64,000 nt of DNA from Microcebus murinus (Eukaryota > Chordata > Mammalia > Primates > Cheirogaleidae), in assembly GCF_040939455.1 (NCBI RefSeq), contig NC_134112.1, forward strand, positions 18,874,501-18,938,500. The letters are read 5' to 3'. Shown piece by piece: positions 10,184 through 20,106 of this stretch (position 1 is the first letter of the stretch; the number at the start of each line of letters is the position of its first letter). The position numbers and the translations under genes were made by a program. The notes beneath the pieces were generated by a model that worked only from the letters and a program-made list of their open reading frames with translations, searched no databases and was not told where the DNA came from.

Positions 10184-10715
10184 TGAGGGGTGTTGCTCCA
10201 GTTCTTTGGTTCCTGGCTTGGAAGAATCACAAGCCAGGGCTGGTGCGACAGATGACAAACACGAACAACTCACACAAGCAGCTTTTATTGCAGGCTTTTC
10301 AGCATAGAAATAGAAAGTGAAAGGACATTTCCTGAGGGGAAATGGGTCTATCTTTGTGAGTGGAGACTATGCTGGGGTCTTACCACACTTGTACTTTAAT
10401 ATCTATACTTTATAATGTGCTAAATGCTGGGTGGAATATTCATTATTTTACTGGGAAAAGGGTGGAGAGTTCTTAGAGCTAAGGGGACCCCCCCATTTTA
10501 CCCTTATAGGGTAATTTCTAGGGGTTGCCATGACAATTATAAATTGTCATGGCCCTGATGGGTATGATTTTTATTATGTTAATGTATGTTAATGGAGAAA
10601 AGGTCACTTTGGACATGAGCTCCTAGTTTCTACACACGCTCTTGGCCAGGAAAAGTCCCTAACTACAAGTTCTCACTGTTGTGGGTTAGGTTCTAAATGC
10701 TCATTGGACTCCTCA
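10184..10715 (-). mobile_element. Solo retroviral LTR, probable class I (ERV1)
   Basis: The 532 bp unit has LTR-like short inverted ends (TGAGGGGTGT... on + and ...GGACTCCTCA). Read on the minus strand it has a TATAAAG at about 10414-10408, an AATAAA at 10289-10284 just before CTGCTTGTGTG, and a U5-like end closing ...ACACCCCTCA. Flanking 4-mers TTTT and TGTT match at 3 of 4 bases, consistent with a 4 bp ERV1 duplication. No gag, pol or env sequence adjoins it. I cannot name the family. Confidence 0.7.
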
Positions 10716-11469
10716 TGTTTACCCCCTTCCTCTTTTCCTGTGATTAGTGCTGCCAACCGGCACCTGTCCCTAACACCGATGCTTGGAGTTTTTCTAAGGT
10801 GTTGCAGTGGTTTCAATTTTGGAATGATTACTGAGGCTTACAGTGTAAAGCCTTGGGCAGAGGTGATTCTTTGGATTCATGCTAACATTAACACGGCTAC
10901 ATCTGCACTTTTCCTGAGAGTAGATGCTAGGAGAACTGCATATCTAAAATAAGGCTGCAAAAGGAGTTTCCAGAAGTGCAAGAATGCAAAAAAGGTAATG
11001 AAAGTGCATCAGCTTGCATTACAGAGTTTTCCTCCTATTGGTGTTTAAGTTGTTTTTGTGGCCAACTATTTTTTTTATCGCTACCTTGCCCCATCCTTGT
11101 AACTCTGCCTCTAGATGTCTTCTTTAGCAGCTGGGCAATTCATAAACTTAAATTCTGCTTCCAAACTCTTCCTGACCAAATGATGCATCAGAGTTTTTTG
11201 TTTTTTGTTGCTACAAACATAGGGAGTGCTCACAACCATATTCTACCCACCTCCCCTCATTTCCGTCTCAGGAAAGACTAACTCTTCTTTAACTTTAAAG
11301 GGGAAAAAAACCTTCAACATCTTTTTAAAGACTTTTATTTTTAAAAGATCAGTGTGATTTATGTATTTTAAAAGGCAAGACAGTAATATTGCTGCAGATA
11401 CAGTAGTGCTCATAAAATATTACTTGCACACCCCTATATTTCCTAGGTTCACTTGCAATTAAATTAGAC
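10716..11469. other. Unassigned non-coding sequence
   Basis: No gene is visible. Open frames at 10704-10952 and 10976-11281 on the + strand have no recognisable domain, and the first crosses the LTR boundary. Not assigned to any repeat. Confidence 0.4.
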
Positions 11470-11483
11470 ACATGACTAGTTCT

Positions 11484-12092
11484 TTTATTTTTTTATTTCG
11501 GCATATTATGGAGGTACAGATTTTAAGGTTTCAATAAATGTCCTTTTCCCCCCTCCCCCCACAAGTCTGAGTTTCCAGCATGACCATCCCCCAGATGGTG
11601 CACATCTCACTCATTATGTATGTATATACCCGCCCCCCTCCCCCCTGCCCAATACCCTATTACTGTAGTACCTATGTGTCCACTTAGGTGCTGCTCAGTT
11701 AATACCAGTTTGCTGGTGAGTATATGTGGTGCTTGTTTTTCCATTCTTGGGATACTTCACTTAGTAGTATGGGTTCCAGCTCTAACCAGAAAAATATAAT
11801 ATGTGCTATATCACCATTGTTTCTTAGAGCTGAATAGTACTCCATGGTATACATATACCATATTTTATTAATCCATTCTTGGATTGATGGGCACTTGGGC
11901 TGTTTCCACAGCCTTGCAATTACGAATTGCGCTGCTATAAACATTTGAGTGCAGGTGTCTTTTTTGTAGAGTGTCATTGGATCTTTTGGGTAGATGCCCA
12001 GCAATGGGATTGCTGGATCAAATGGTAGATTCACTTGTATCGCTTTAAGGTATCTCCATATTGCTTTCCACAGAGGTTCAACTAGTTTGCAG
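11484..12092 (-). mobile_element. L1 3' end, lemur-type, with 14 bp duplication
   Basis: 5'-truncated L1 of 609 bp on the minus strand. Its open part (12112 to 11699 in the frame that includes a little flank) is the C-terminal tail of ORF2p, with LVEPLWKAIWRYLKAIQ, IPLLGIYPKD and YTMEYYSALRN. A roughly 200 bp 3' UTR with C-rich tracts on + (G-rich on the element strand) ends in a poly(A) seen as T/A-rich 11484-11498. The target-site duplication ACATGACTAGTTCT at 11470-11483 and 12093-12106 is perfect. The preserved frame and perfect duplication suggest a fairly recent insertion. Confidence 0.93.
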
Positions 12093-12106
12093 ACATGACT
12101 AGTTCT

Positions 12107-12419
12107 ATTCAACGGGCAACAAACCCATGAAAGGTAAGAGTAGATAGGGATTCTCCATGTTCTCTCTTATCTTTATCAGAAACCTGGATGCCAAATTTAT
12201 AAATGGCCACGTAGCCTGTTTGCCGAGTCATTGCATGGAGGAGAGCCACCCTGGAGAGTCTTAACACCTGCACTAGACTTCTCAGCTTGTTACTGCATCA
12301 TTGCTGAGCTGAGTCAGCTAAGCTGACTAACATAAATTGATCCAAAACCCCAAAGTGAAAACTCTCCCTTCCCCACTCTTTCAGTTTCCCTCCCAGAAGG
12401 GAAATGATGTTATCACTTT
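12107..12419. other. Unassigned non-coding sequence
   Basis: Nothing gene-like or nameable is seen between the L1 duplication and the next L1M match. Confidence 0.35.
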
Positions 12420-12664
12420 CTTATATATGATTTCAAAGATATTCTATACATGTACCAGGGAGTAAATTACTTTTCTCTCTCTTTCTCTCCCTCAATCTCT
12501 CTCTCTTGCTCTCTCTTCAAGAAAACAAAGCATGCATAGTGTTCTGGACATTGCTTTTTCTCCTTACAATATATCTTAAAGATTATTTCATAGCAGTACG
12601 ATGGAGCTTACTGACTATACTGATTGTATTTTGCATCTTCCTACTCTCATTTTATTCATTTAAG
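12420..12664 (-). mobile_element. Old L1M fragment (left segment)
   Basis: 'CTTACAATATATCTTAAAGATTATTTCAT' near 12564 and 'CAGTACGATGGAGCTTAC' near 12594 resemble the antisense L1M segment around the end of ORF2. It is interrupted by a TC-rich tract and then by the younger L1 tail at 12665-12908, and resumes near 12910. Confidence 0.55.
12471..12518 (+). repeat. (TC)n-rich pyrimidine tract
   Basis: Nearly pure pyrimidine microsatellite made of imperfect CTCTCT runs. Confidence 0.85.
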
Positions 12665-12908
12665 AATTGGTATTAATGGATCAAAACCTAAGTGGACATA
12701 TAGGAAAAACACTTATTGGGTGTCGGGCAGGTGGGAGGGGCGAGGAGGGGATGGGTATATACAAACACAATGAGTGAGATGTGCAACGTTTGGGGGATGG
12801 TCATGCTTGAAGCTCTGACTTGAGGGGAGAGGGTTCATGGGAAATATACATAACCTTAACATTTGTACCCCCATAATATGCTGAAATAAGAACAAAATAA
12901 ATAAATAA
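12665..12908 (+). mobile_element. Young lemur-type L1 3' UTR tail
   Basis: About 200-240 bp of the same 3' UTR seen in reverse at 11484-11700, here on the + strand. 'GGGGATGGTCATGCTTGAAG', 'CATTTGTACCCCCATAATATG' and a poly(A)/(AAAT)n tail are the landmarks. It is severely 5'-truncated and has no coding part. AAGAATT occurs on both sides (near 12662 and 12909) and may be a short target-site duplication. It landed in an older L1M. Confidence 0.8.
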
Positions 12909-12909
12909 A

Positions 12910-13190
12910 AAGAATTTATTTAATTTTATATGTATAGGCTTTCAAATTATATCCATTTTTTATTATTACCAACAGTGTCACACCAAATATTTTTATATCC
13001 ATTATTTCATATACATAGCATATCTATAGATCAGTAGTCTAAATTCCTAGAAATAGGATTGGTGGGCCAAAGGGATGTATATACAATTTTCGTGGATATT
13101 GCCTAATTTTTCTCTATAAAATTGTCTTAATTTTCACTCCCAATAGTATTATTTGAGAGTGCTTGTTTGCATTCAACCATATCAAAGCAG
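12910..13190 (-). mobile_element. Old L1M fragment (right segment)
   Basis: 'TAAATTCCTAGAAATAGGATTGGTGGGCC' near 13040, then 'GATATTGCCTAATTTTTCTC' and 'TTCACTCCCAATAGTATT' follow antisense L1 ORF2 C-terminal sequence. It continues the piece at 12420-12664. Confidence 0.65.
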
Positions 13191-13199
13191 TGTCATCAC

Positions 13200-14315
13200 A
13201 CATTTTTTAAATTAATCTTTTTATTTTGAGATAATTATAGTTTCACATGTACTTTTAAGAAATAGTAATAATACAGGGAGATCGCATACATTCTTTACTT
13301 TGTTTCCAATAGTAACATCTTACAAAACTATAGTACACTATCACAACCAGAATATTGATATGGATGCAGCCAATATTCACAACACTTTCCATCACTCAAC
13401 GATCCCTAATATTGTACTTTCATAACCACATCACTTCCTTTCCACCCCAATAGCCTCTGTAATGCCTGGCGACCACTAATCCATTTCTATAACTTTGTCA
13501 ATTTAAGAATCATATATTAATATATATGATATCATTCAGTATGCAACCTTTTTGTGGTTAGCTTTTTTCCCCTTAACACAGTTTTCTAGAGAGTCATTCA
13601 GATTATTGCATGTATTGTTAATAGTTTGTTCCTTTGAACCACTCAGTAGTACTCTATGATATGAATGCATCACAGACTAAAGATTTACCTCTTGAAGTAC
13701 ATCTGGGATGTGACTAGTTTTGGAGTATTAGAAATAATGCTACTATGAACATTCATGTGTAGGTTTTTATGTAAACATAATTTTTATTTTTCTGGGATAA
13801 ATGTTAAGGGATACAATTGCTGGGTCACATGTTAAGTGTGTGTTTATTTTAGAAAATTGTTTTCCAGAGGGCTGTACCATCATACATTCCACAAGTAATG
13901 TGTGAGTAATTTGGTTTTTCTGCATTCTTCCAAGTATTTGGTGTTGTGGCTACTTTTAATTCTGGTGGTTTTGATAGATGTGTATTGCTATCTCACCATT
14001 GTTTTAATTTGCACCCCCCTAATGGGTAAAGAAATGGAACATGTGTTTATTTTCTATCTGTATATCCTCTTTGGTGAAATTATTTATTCATGTCTTTTGC
14101 CCAAGTTTCTAATTGGGTTGCTTTTTCTTTGTATTTTTTAGCCCCGTTTCTCCTATTGTTAACATCTTACATTGGTATGACAGATTTGGCACAATTAATA
14201 AATTAATATTGATATATTATGTTAACTGAAGTCCTTGCTTTATTTGGATTTCCTTAGATTTTACCTAACATCCTTTTGCTGTTCCAGGAGTCCACCCAAT
14301 ACCATATTACACTTA
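13200..14315 (-). mobile_element. L1M 3' ends, stacked antisense copies
   Basis: 'TTTTGAGATAATTATAGTTTCACATG' near 13223 starts an antisense L1M 3' end. Its course includes 'AACCAGAATATTGATATGG' near 13345 and 'GGGATACAATTGCTGGGTCA' near 13809. At about 14150 the 3' UTR pattern restarts ('TGTTAACATCTTACATTGGTA'), so a second L1M copy, or a duplicated piece, begins there and continues beyond the Tigger element. No usable reading frame remains. Confidence 0.75.
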
Positions 14316-14869
14316 CAGTGGTCCCCCTTATCTGCAAGGGATATATTCCAAGACCTGCAGTGAATGCCTGAAATTTTGAATAATACCAAACTCTATATAC
14401 ACTCTGTTTTTCTCCGTACATATATAGCTGTGATAAAGTTTAATTTATAAATTGGGCACAGTAAGAGATTAACAGCAATTAGCTAATAATAAAGTAGAAC
14501 AAGTATAGCAATATACTGTAATTACAGTTTTGTGGATGTGGTCTCTCTCTCTCCACATATTAATATTATTATACTACACATACCCTTCTTCTTGTGACGA
14601 TGTGAGATGATAAGATGCCTACATAGTGAGATGAAGTGAGGTGAATTACACAGGCATTGTGACATGAATGGAAAATTCCAGAAATAATTCATCAGTTTTA
14701 AATTGTGTGTTGTTCTGAGTAGTGTGATGAAATTCTGTGCCTGCACTGCCATTAGTCACTGACAAGCCACCTGGGTTTTCAGGTCAGCTGTCACAGTACT
14801 GCAGATCATGGTTGACTGAGGGTAACTGAAATTGTGGAAAGTGAAACCACGGATAAGGATGAACTGTTG
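14316..14869 (+). mobile_element. Tigger-type (TcMar) DNA transposon, non-autonomous
   Basis: Begins CAGTGGTCCCCCTTATCTGC and ends with the partly inverted CCACGGATAAGGATGAACTGTTG. It is flanked by TA at 14314-14315 and 14870-14871. Interior blocks such as GATAAAGTTTAATTTATAAATTGGGCAC, ACTGTAATTACAGTTTTGTG, CTTCTTCTTGTGACGATGTG and GCATTGTGACATG match the Tigger-family MITE consensus I remember. It has no transposase. It interrupts an L1M 3' UTR, so it is younger than that LINE. Confidence 0.88.
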
Positions 14870-14871
14870 TA

Positions 14872-15870
14872 ATTGTCATGCCTCCTTAGACTCTTCTCAG
14901 CTAAAAAGGAAAAAAAATCCTCTTTTTGTTTTATTTTTGATGACCTTGACATTTTGAGAAGTACTAGTCAAGTATTTTGTATAATTTCCTTGAATTGGGA
15001 TTTGTCCAATGTTATTCTCATGATTAACAGAGATTCTGTGTTTGAGGGAAGAAGATCTCAGAGGTGAAGAGCCATTTTCGTCACGTCATATCAAGGCTCT
15101 ATGCTATCTAAATGATTCAGCACTCTTGGTGTTAAACTTAATCACCTGGCTGAGGTAGTGTTTGTCAGTTTTTCCACTGTGAAGTTGGTCCTTTTTGCCC
15201 TCTTTCCATACTGAGGTCTTTGGGAAAAGGTTACTCTGCACAGACTACACATAAGAAATGCAGAATTATGCTCCAGTTTTTTGGAGGGTGGACTCTACAT
15301 AAGTCACATAAAATTCTTCTTCATGGGAAATTTGTCATTACACATATTGATCTTTATGATTCTATAGGTGAAAATTTATACCTTGTTAAAGTTTATTTGC
15401 ATTTATTTTATTATAAATATACCTGAAGAAATGTTTATTTGTTTAAGAACCATTCGTATTTCATTTTCTGTAAACCCTCAATTCATGCTCTTTGCTAATT
15501 TTCTATGCTTATCAGTCTCTTTGTATTGATTTGTAGAAACTACTTATTTTGAAAACTATTATTGTGTTTTTGATATCATTTGCAAAATATTTCTTCCCAG
15601 TATTTTTAATTTTTGACTTATGCTGGTTCTTATGATGAAGGATATTTTGAAAATTGTATAGGATAAAATTTATAAATCATTTCTATGGATTATGTTTTTA
15701 TCATACTCAAAGATTATTAAATTATATAATATTCTTTAATGACTTTAATATTTGATGCATCTGGAAAATTTTCAATTTTTGGTTGCTTTAGCCTCAGATG
15801 TAAGATAAGTATCCAACCTCATTACATTTTTAAATCAGTTACACTGTGCGATGCTGTAAGATATTTTAGA
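14872..15870 (-). mobile_element. L1M 3' UTR and ORF2 end (continued)
   Basis: Directly after the Tigger element the L1M resumes with 'ATTGTCATGCCTCCTTAGAC', 'GATGACCTTGACATTTTGAG', 'TTGTCCAATGTTATTCTCATGATTA' and 'AATCACCTGGCTGAGGTAGTG', all in antisense consensus order. After about 15400 the match weakens but stays L1-like ('TTTGATGCATCTGGAAAATT' near 15752). Confidence 0.7.
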
Positions 15871-16320
15871 AAGAAATGCTTTTCATTTTACATTTAACCA
15901 CAACTGATCCTGTTTCTGGCTCTGCTGAAAATGTAAGGCATTCAATTCAGTCCAGTTTTTTTAAAAAAGTTAGATTCCTTTATAGACCAAAAAGTATTTA
16001 AACATCTATGTATCTTATGACAATCTTTCTAAAATTAGTGGATTTTTTTTTCAGTGATATCTAAATTCTCCTACTATAGTATGAAGCCAAAACAAGGGCT
16101 AAATCATGGTGGTGGTGGTAGAAGAGATTGAGAAAGAGAATATGATACCTGCCCATGGTTAGGAACCAGGAAAATAAAGATATATGCCTTCTGTGCAAGG
16201 GCACTGTGGTCCACACCACTAACAACGTGCAGGATCAACATTAAGGATGAACGATGACTGCTTAGGAGCATAGGGAAAGCAAAGGTGTAGGGTCCCCCAG
16301 ATAGGACTGGATTCACGGGT
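15871..16320. other. Unassigned non-coding sequence
   Basis: No gene is visible. A GGTGGTGGTGG run lies near 16108. The open frame at 16104-16316 on the minus strand has no recognisable domain. Confidence 0.4.
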
Positions 16321-16487
16321 ATTTTTATTTATTATTTATTTATTTATTTTTCTCTATATATTAGTTGGCCAATTATTTCTTTCTATTTTTATAGTAGAGA
16401 CAGCGTCTCCTCTTGCTCAGGCTGGTTTCGAACTCCTGACTTCGAGCAAGCCTCCAAGAGTGCTAGGATTACAGGCGTGAGCCTATT
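16321..16487 (-). mobile_element. Alu left monomer with strepsirrhine linker
   Basis: Antisense single-monomer Alu. Its A-rich tail appears as TTTATTTATTTATT at 16321-16349, followed by 'ATATATTAGTTGGCCAATTA' (the linker) and the left arm through 'GTGCTAGGATTACAGGCGTGAGCC'. The right monomer is absent. Confidence 0.88.
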
Positions 16488-16718
16488 TTTTATTTTTTTG
16501 GAGACAACCTTAATGAACTCATTTTATTAATAACTTGATTATGTCTGCAAAGTTCCTATCTCCAACGTCACATTTTGAGATATGGTGATTGGGACTTCAA
16601 ATGCATGAATTTCATGGGGCTTCACGGGTATTAACCAGTGTAGTTGCTCTGGGATCCACTCTTAGGAGATCCCTGCAATTTGCGTTTAATGCCCTGTGGT
16701 CATTATTTTAAAATTCTT

Positions 16719-17013
16719 TTTTTTTTTTTTTTTTGAGACAGGGTCTCACTCTGTCACCCCGGATAGAGTGCAGTGTTGTCATCATGCCTCACAGCAACCT
16801 CAAACTCCTGGGCTCAAACAATCCTCCTGCCTCAGCCTCCCAAGTAGCTGGGACTACAAGGTGCAAGCCACCACGCCTTAATTTTTTTCTATTTTTGGTA
16901 GAGACGGGGTCTTGCTTTTGCTGAGGCTGGTGTAGAACTTCTGAGCTCAAGTGGTCCTCCTGCCTTGGCCTCCCAGAGTGCTAGGATTACAGGTGTGAGC
17001 CACCATGCCCACC
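16719..17013 (-). mobile_element. Full-length dimeric Alu, older type
   Basis: Poly(T) at 16717-16734, GAGACAGGGTCTCACTCTGT, then both arms ending in GTGTGAGCCACCATGCCCACC. The lemur GGCCAACT linker is missing, so it belongs to an older, AluJ-like layer. The target-site duplication TTT(A/G)AAATTCTT at 16707-16718 and 17014-17025 has one mismatch. Confidence 0.92.
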
Positions 17014-17025
17014 TTTGAAATTCTT

Positions 17026-18729
17026 AACAATTTCATCTTTGAATCTGTGGTTTGTAACCGGTCCAATGGGACAATGGAGAAGAAACCAAGGGATTCAAAC
17101 TTAGGCTCCTGGCAGTGTGGACTCCTTCTACCACCCCACCTCCTCAGGTTGGGTCCTCAGACACCTGCCTCTCTAACCACTGGCACCCCAATTATTCTTG
17201 GTTTCCTCTTCCTTGCCCTGATAATTGTCACCATGTTTCTTCCCCTGTCAGGGTCTGGCACTAGCATAGAAATGATTGGGGTCAGCTCTGTGTGTCCCAT
17301 GGCATCTCAGTGTGGGGCTTAAGGATGCTGTACCTGTCCCAACCTGACAGCACCATGGCATGTCTGGTGGGTGGCCAGCCAGGGGCTGTGTCTTGGCTGA
17401 AGGCACATCTCACCCATCCCTAACCCAGGTACCAAGCATACCCTGGCATAGAGACCTTTGGGGGTTGTCAGTCTCCCACTGGTTGGTGTGGCATGCTTGT
17501 GGGAAGGAGAGAGGCCTGAATGTACTTTTCTAGACGCCACCATAGGCCAAGGCGTGGCACAAAGCTACAGGTAAGAGGGGATCCTGGCAGCCATCAGACC
17601 TGAGCAAGAGTATAAGTGCCCAACACTGAGTGGCGGGGCCCCCAGCACCTGTGAGGGTCTGTACACACCCTGCAAGTAACCCCATGCCCAGTGGCACCCC
17701 CTCAGCATCAGCCTCCATACCTAGAGGATCCTCTCTTTCTATTCCAGCTTTCTTAAGCTGGGCTCCTGTTTGTCTCTTCTGACCAGTTTAGTGCATCTTC
17801 CGGTGACCAGCCAGGATGACTGTATTATTTTGTACTATTTTTACGTTTCCACTTATGACTTAAATGTGCAAATGTTTACATTTAGAACTGGCATTTTATA
17901 GTTTATGAATATTTAAATTCATGCTAATAATTAACAATTTTGATTTTCCTTTACCTAGAATGACTTTAAGTAGCATGTAGAAAGCACCATGACATTTAGA
18001 GAGACTGCAGAAGGAAGGATAGCACCTCAAAATGCACCTTTAATGACACTTTTTCTTTTTTTTGCTTTTTGAACAGAGGGCCCTGCATTTTTATTTTGCC
18101 CTAAATCCTACAAATTATGTAGTCAGCCCTTCTCTCAGGCCCTTGATAAATCCTGCATGGATGGGAAGGGCTGGACATAAGGCAAGAATACTCAAGAAGA
18201 TAAAATCCTGCCCCAAACCACTTTACATATTTATCAACCACCTAAGGGGAGCCAGGAACAACTTCTTTCTAACGTACGTAACATGAGATTCTAACCCAGA
18301 CAGAAGTCCCATGGCTATCTTGTGACCAAGAGGTTTCCTGTCCTCAATGCCATGAGCCCCCAGGTTTGAACAAAAGCATTACAGTTCAGTTTCAGGTCAG
18401 TATCAGTAGAATCAAAAGAGACATGGAAATTAGGGTAAAACCTGCTAGGTCCAGAATCATTCCCAACAGTTGTTTATATAGGTTCCTTGAGGGAGTTTGA
18501 TGCTGGATTCCAAACCATGATTATGAAAGACACATGTCATTTGTTAGGCTACTGACCGGTTAGACCATCACTAAGTCAGACCATGACTCACTTTTTCTTG
18601 ACAATTTGAAGTCATAATTATTAAATAAGATACATGAAGTAAGGAGCTAAATGAGATAAAAATTAATAATTTTTTTTTTTAAGAAAACCAACATTTAAGA
18701 GTAGTTACCATTTTCTTAGTGGTGAAATA
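17026..18729. other. Unassigned sequence with a GC-rich block
   Basis: 17090-17720 is clearly more GC-rich than its surroundings and has open frames on both strands, none with a domain I recognise. I see no convincing exon with matched splice sites. 18061-18290 contains 'AGGGCCCTGCATTTTTATTTTG', which may be an old repeat. A poly(T) run lies at 18669-18680. Confidence 0.4.
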
Positions 18730-19674
18730 TCAAGTTACCTTGGTGAAGCTCCTATGTTTAGACCGAGTCATTAGCATGGCCCTGAAGCAGGCCCAGGGCT
18801 CCCACTCTGCAGGTAGTTGGGGTAGATGATCACTCTGTTCTATCCAGAGATGTAAGATTCCTGGGGAGGAGTCTCTTCTAGGAAGGGAAGGCTCAAGATC
18901 TTTCTTTTCAAGCTCCAAGTTAGTGAAACACATCCATATGACTACATGACCCTGACTGAGGCCACCTGGCAGAAGAAGACATTGGGTACTCCAAGAAGAA
19001 ACGCACCTTCATGGGGAGGGAAGTCTGGATTGGGGCTCCAGGCTTTCCCCCAAGGCCAAGTTTGTTGTGGGTGGAGCTGCTTGGGCCTTGCCTTTGGCTC
19101 AGGCCATGTCCCTTCCCTGTCCAGCTGCCCTGGCACTGTGAATTTGCCTGGGGCAATGGCCACATGTCTGCAAATTATGTAACCTGAAAAGGCTGCATTG
19201 TTGCAGAACTGCAGCACCCTGGGAACCCACATTTCCCTGGCCTGGAGCGCCCAGAGCTGAGAGCAATGCTGAGGAAGCTGACATTCTCTCCTGGATTCTG
19301 GAGAAACACTGATACTTTCCGTGTCCATGAACCTCTGTGTCTCAGCAGCCGGTCAGACCTTGCTTTGAGCCACTGGACTTCCTGCTACCTGCGTGAGAAT
19401 GTGTGGCCCTAACAGTAGCAGCAGCTGTGGATAATGACTGACCAGACACTCTGGTGTCTTTGTCACAAGTGTCGGTGACAAGAACTGACACGTTTAGACT
19501 AAGTAATCAGCCCTGGGATTCATGGCCCTGTTGTGCAAGGGGATTGAGAGAGAAAAATAGATTTTCATGATTAGTAAGATGGGGACCTAGAATCATTCTA
19601 AGATGAACTTAAAATGTGAATGAATTTCATAATATCAATTGGTGAGGCAAGATGTGGCACTAAATATAATGCAC
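18730..19674. other. Unassigned moderately GC-rich sequence
   Basis: Open frames on the minus strand (18942-19328, 128 codons) and + strand (18946-19182) overlap each other and lack any domain. They are best explained by composition. I could not match the stretch to a repeat family. Confidence 0.4.
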
Positions 19675-20106
19675 TGTATTAGTTTCCTATTGCTGTTGTA
19701 ACAAATCACCATAAATTTAGTGGCTTAAAATCACACAAATTTATATATATTTTTTACACTCTTGGAAGTCAGAGTCCTAAAATCAAAGTGTCAGCAGAGC
19801 TACAATCTTTCTGAAGGCTCAAGGGGAGAAGTCGTTTCTATACCTTTTCTAGCATCTAAGAGGCTGGGCTTGTAGCTCTTTCTTCCATATTCAAAGCCAA
19901 CGATGTCACCTCTTCAAGTATCTCTTTTCTATCTTCATATCTCCTTCTCTGACTCCTCCTCTTCTGCCTCCCTCTTGCTAAGGACCCTCGTGATGGCATT
20001 GGGCCCACCAGGCTAATCCGAGACAACGCTCTCATCTCAAAATCTTTAATCACATCTCCCAAGTCCCTTTGCCATGTAAGGTAGCATAGTCATAAATTCT
20101 GAAGAT
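19675..20106 (-). mobile_element. MLT1 LTR (ERVL-MaLR), main segment
   Basis: Antisense MLT1: 'TGTATTAGTTTCCTATTGCTG', 'TTTAGTGGCTTAAAATCACAC', 'CTGAAGGCTCAAGGGGAGAAG', 'TTGGGCCCACCAGGCTAATC', 'AAGTCCCTTTGCCATGTAAGG' in order. The LTR stops at 'GAAGATTAA' near 20106. Its last ~30 bp reappear at 20858-20886, after a ~750 bp insertion. Confidence 0.88.

Noticed and set aside
16696..16924. Overlapping + strand open frames
   Set aside because: These are translations of an antisense Alu ([12 protein letters not shown] words) and not genes.
18942..19328. 128-codon minus-strand frame in GC-rich DNA
   Set aside because: It overlaps an equally open frame on the other strand, shows no domain and has no transcript signals. 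Composition explains it.
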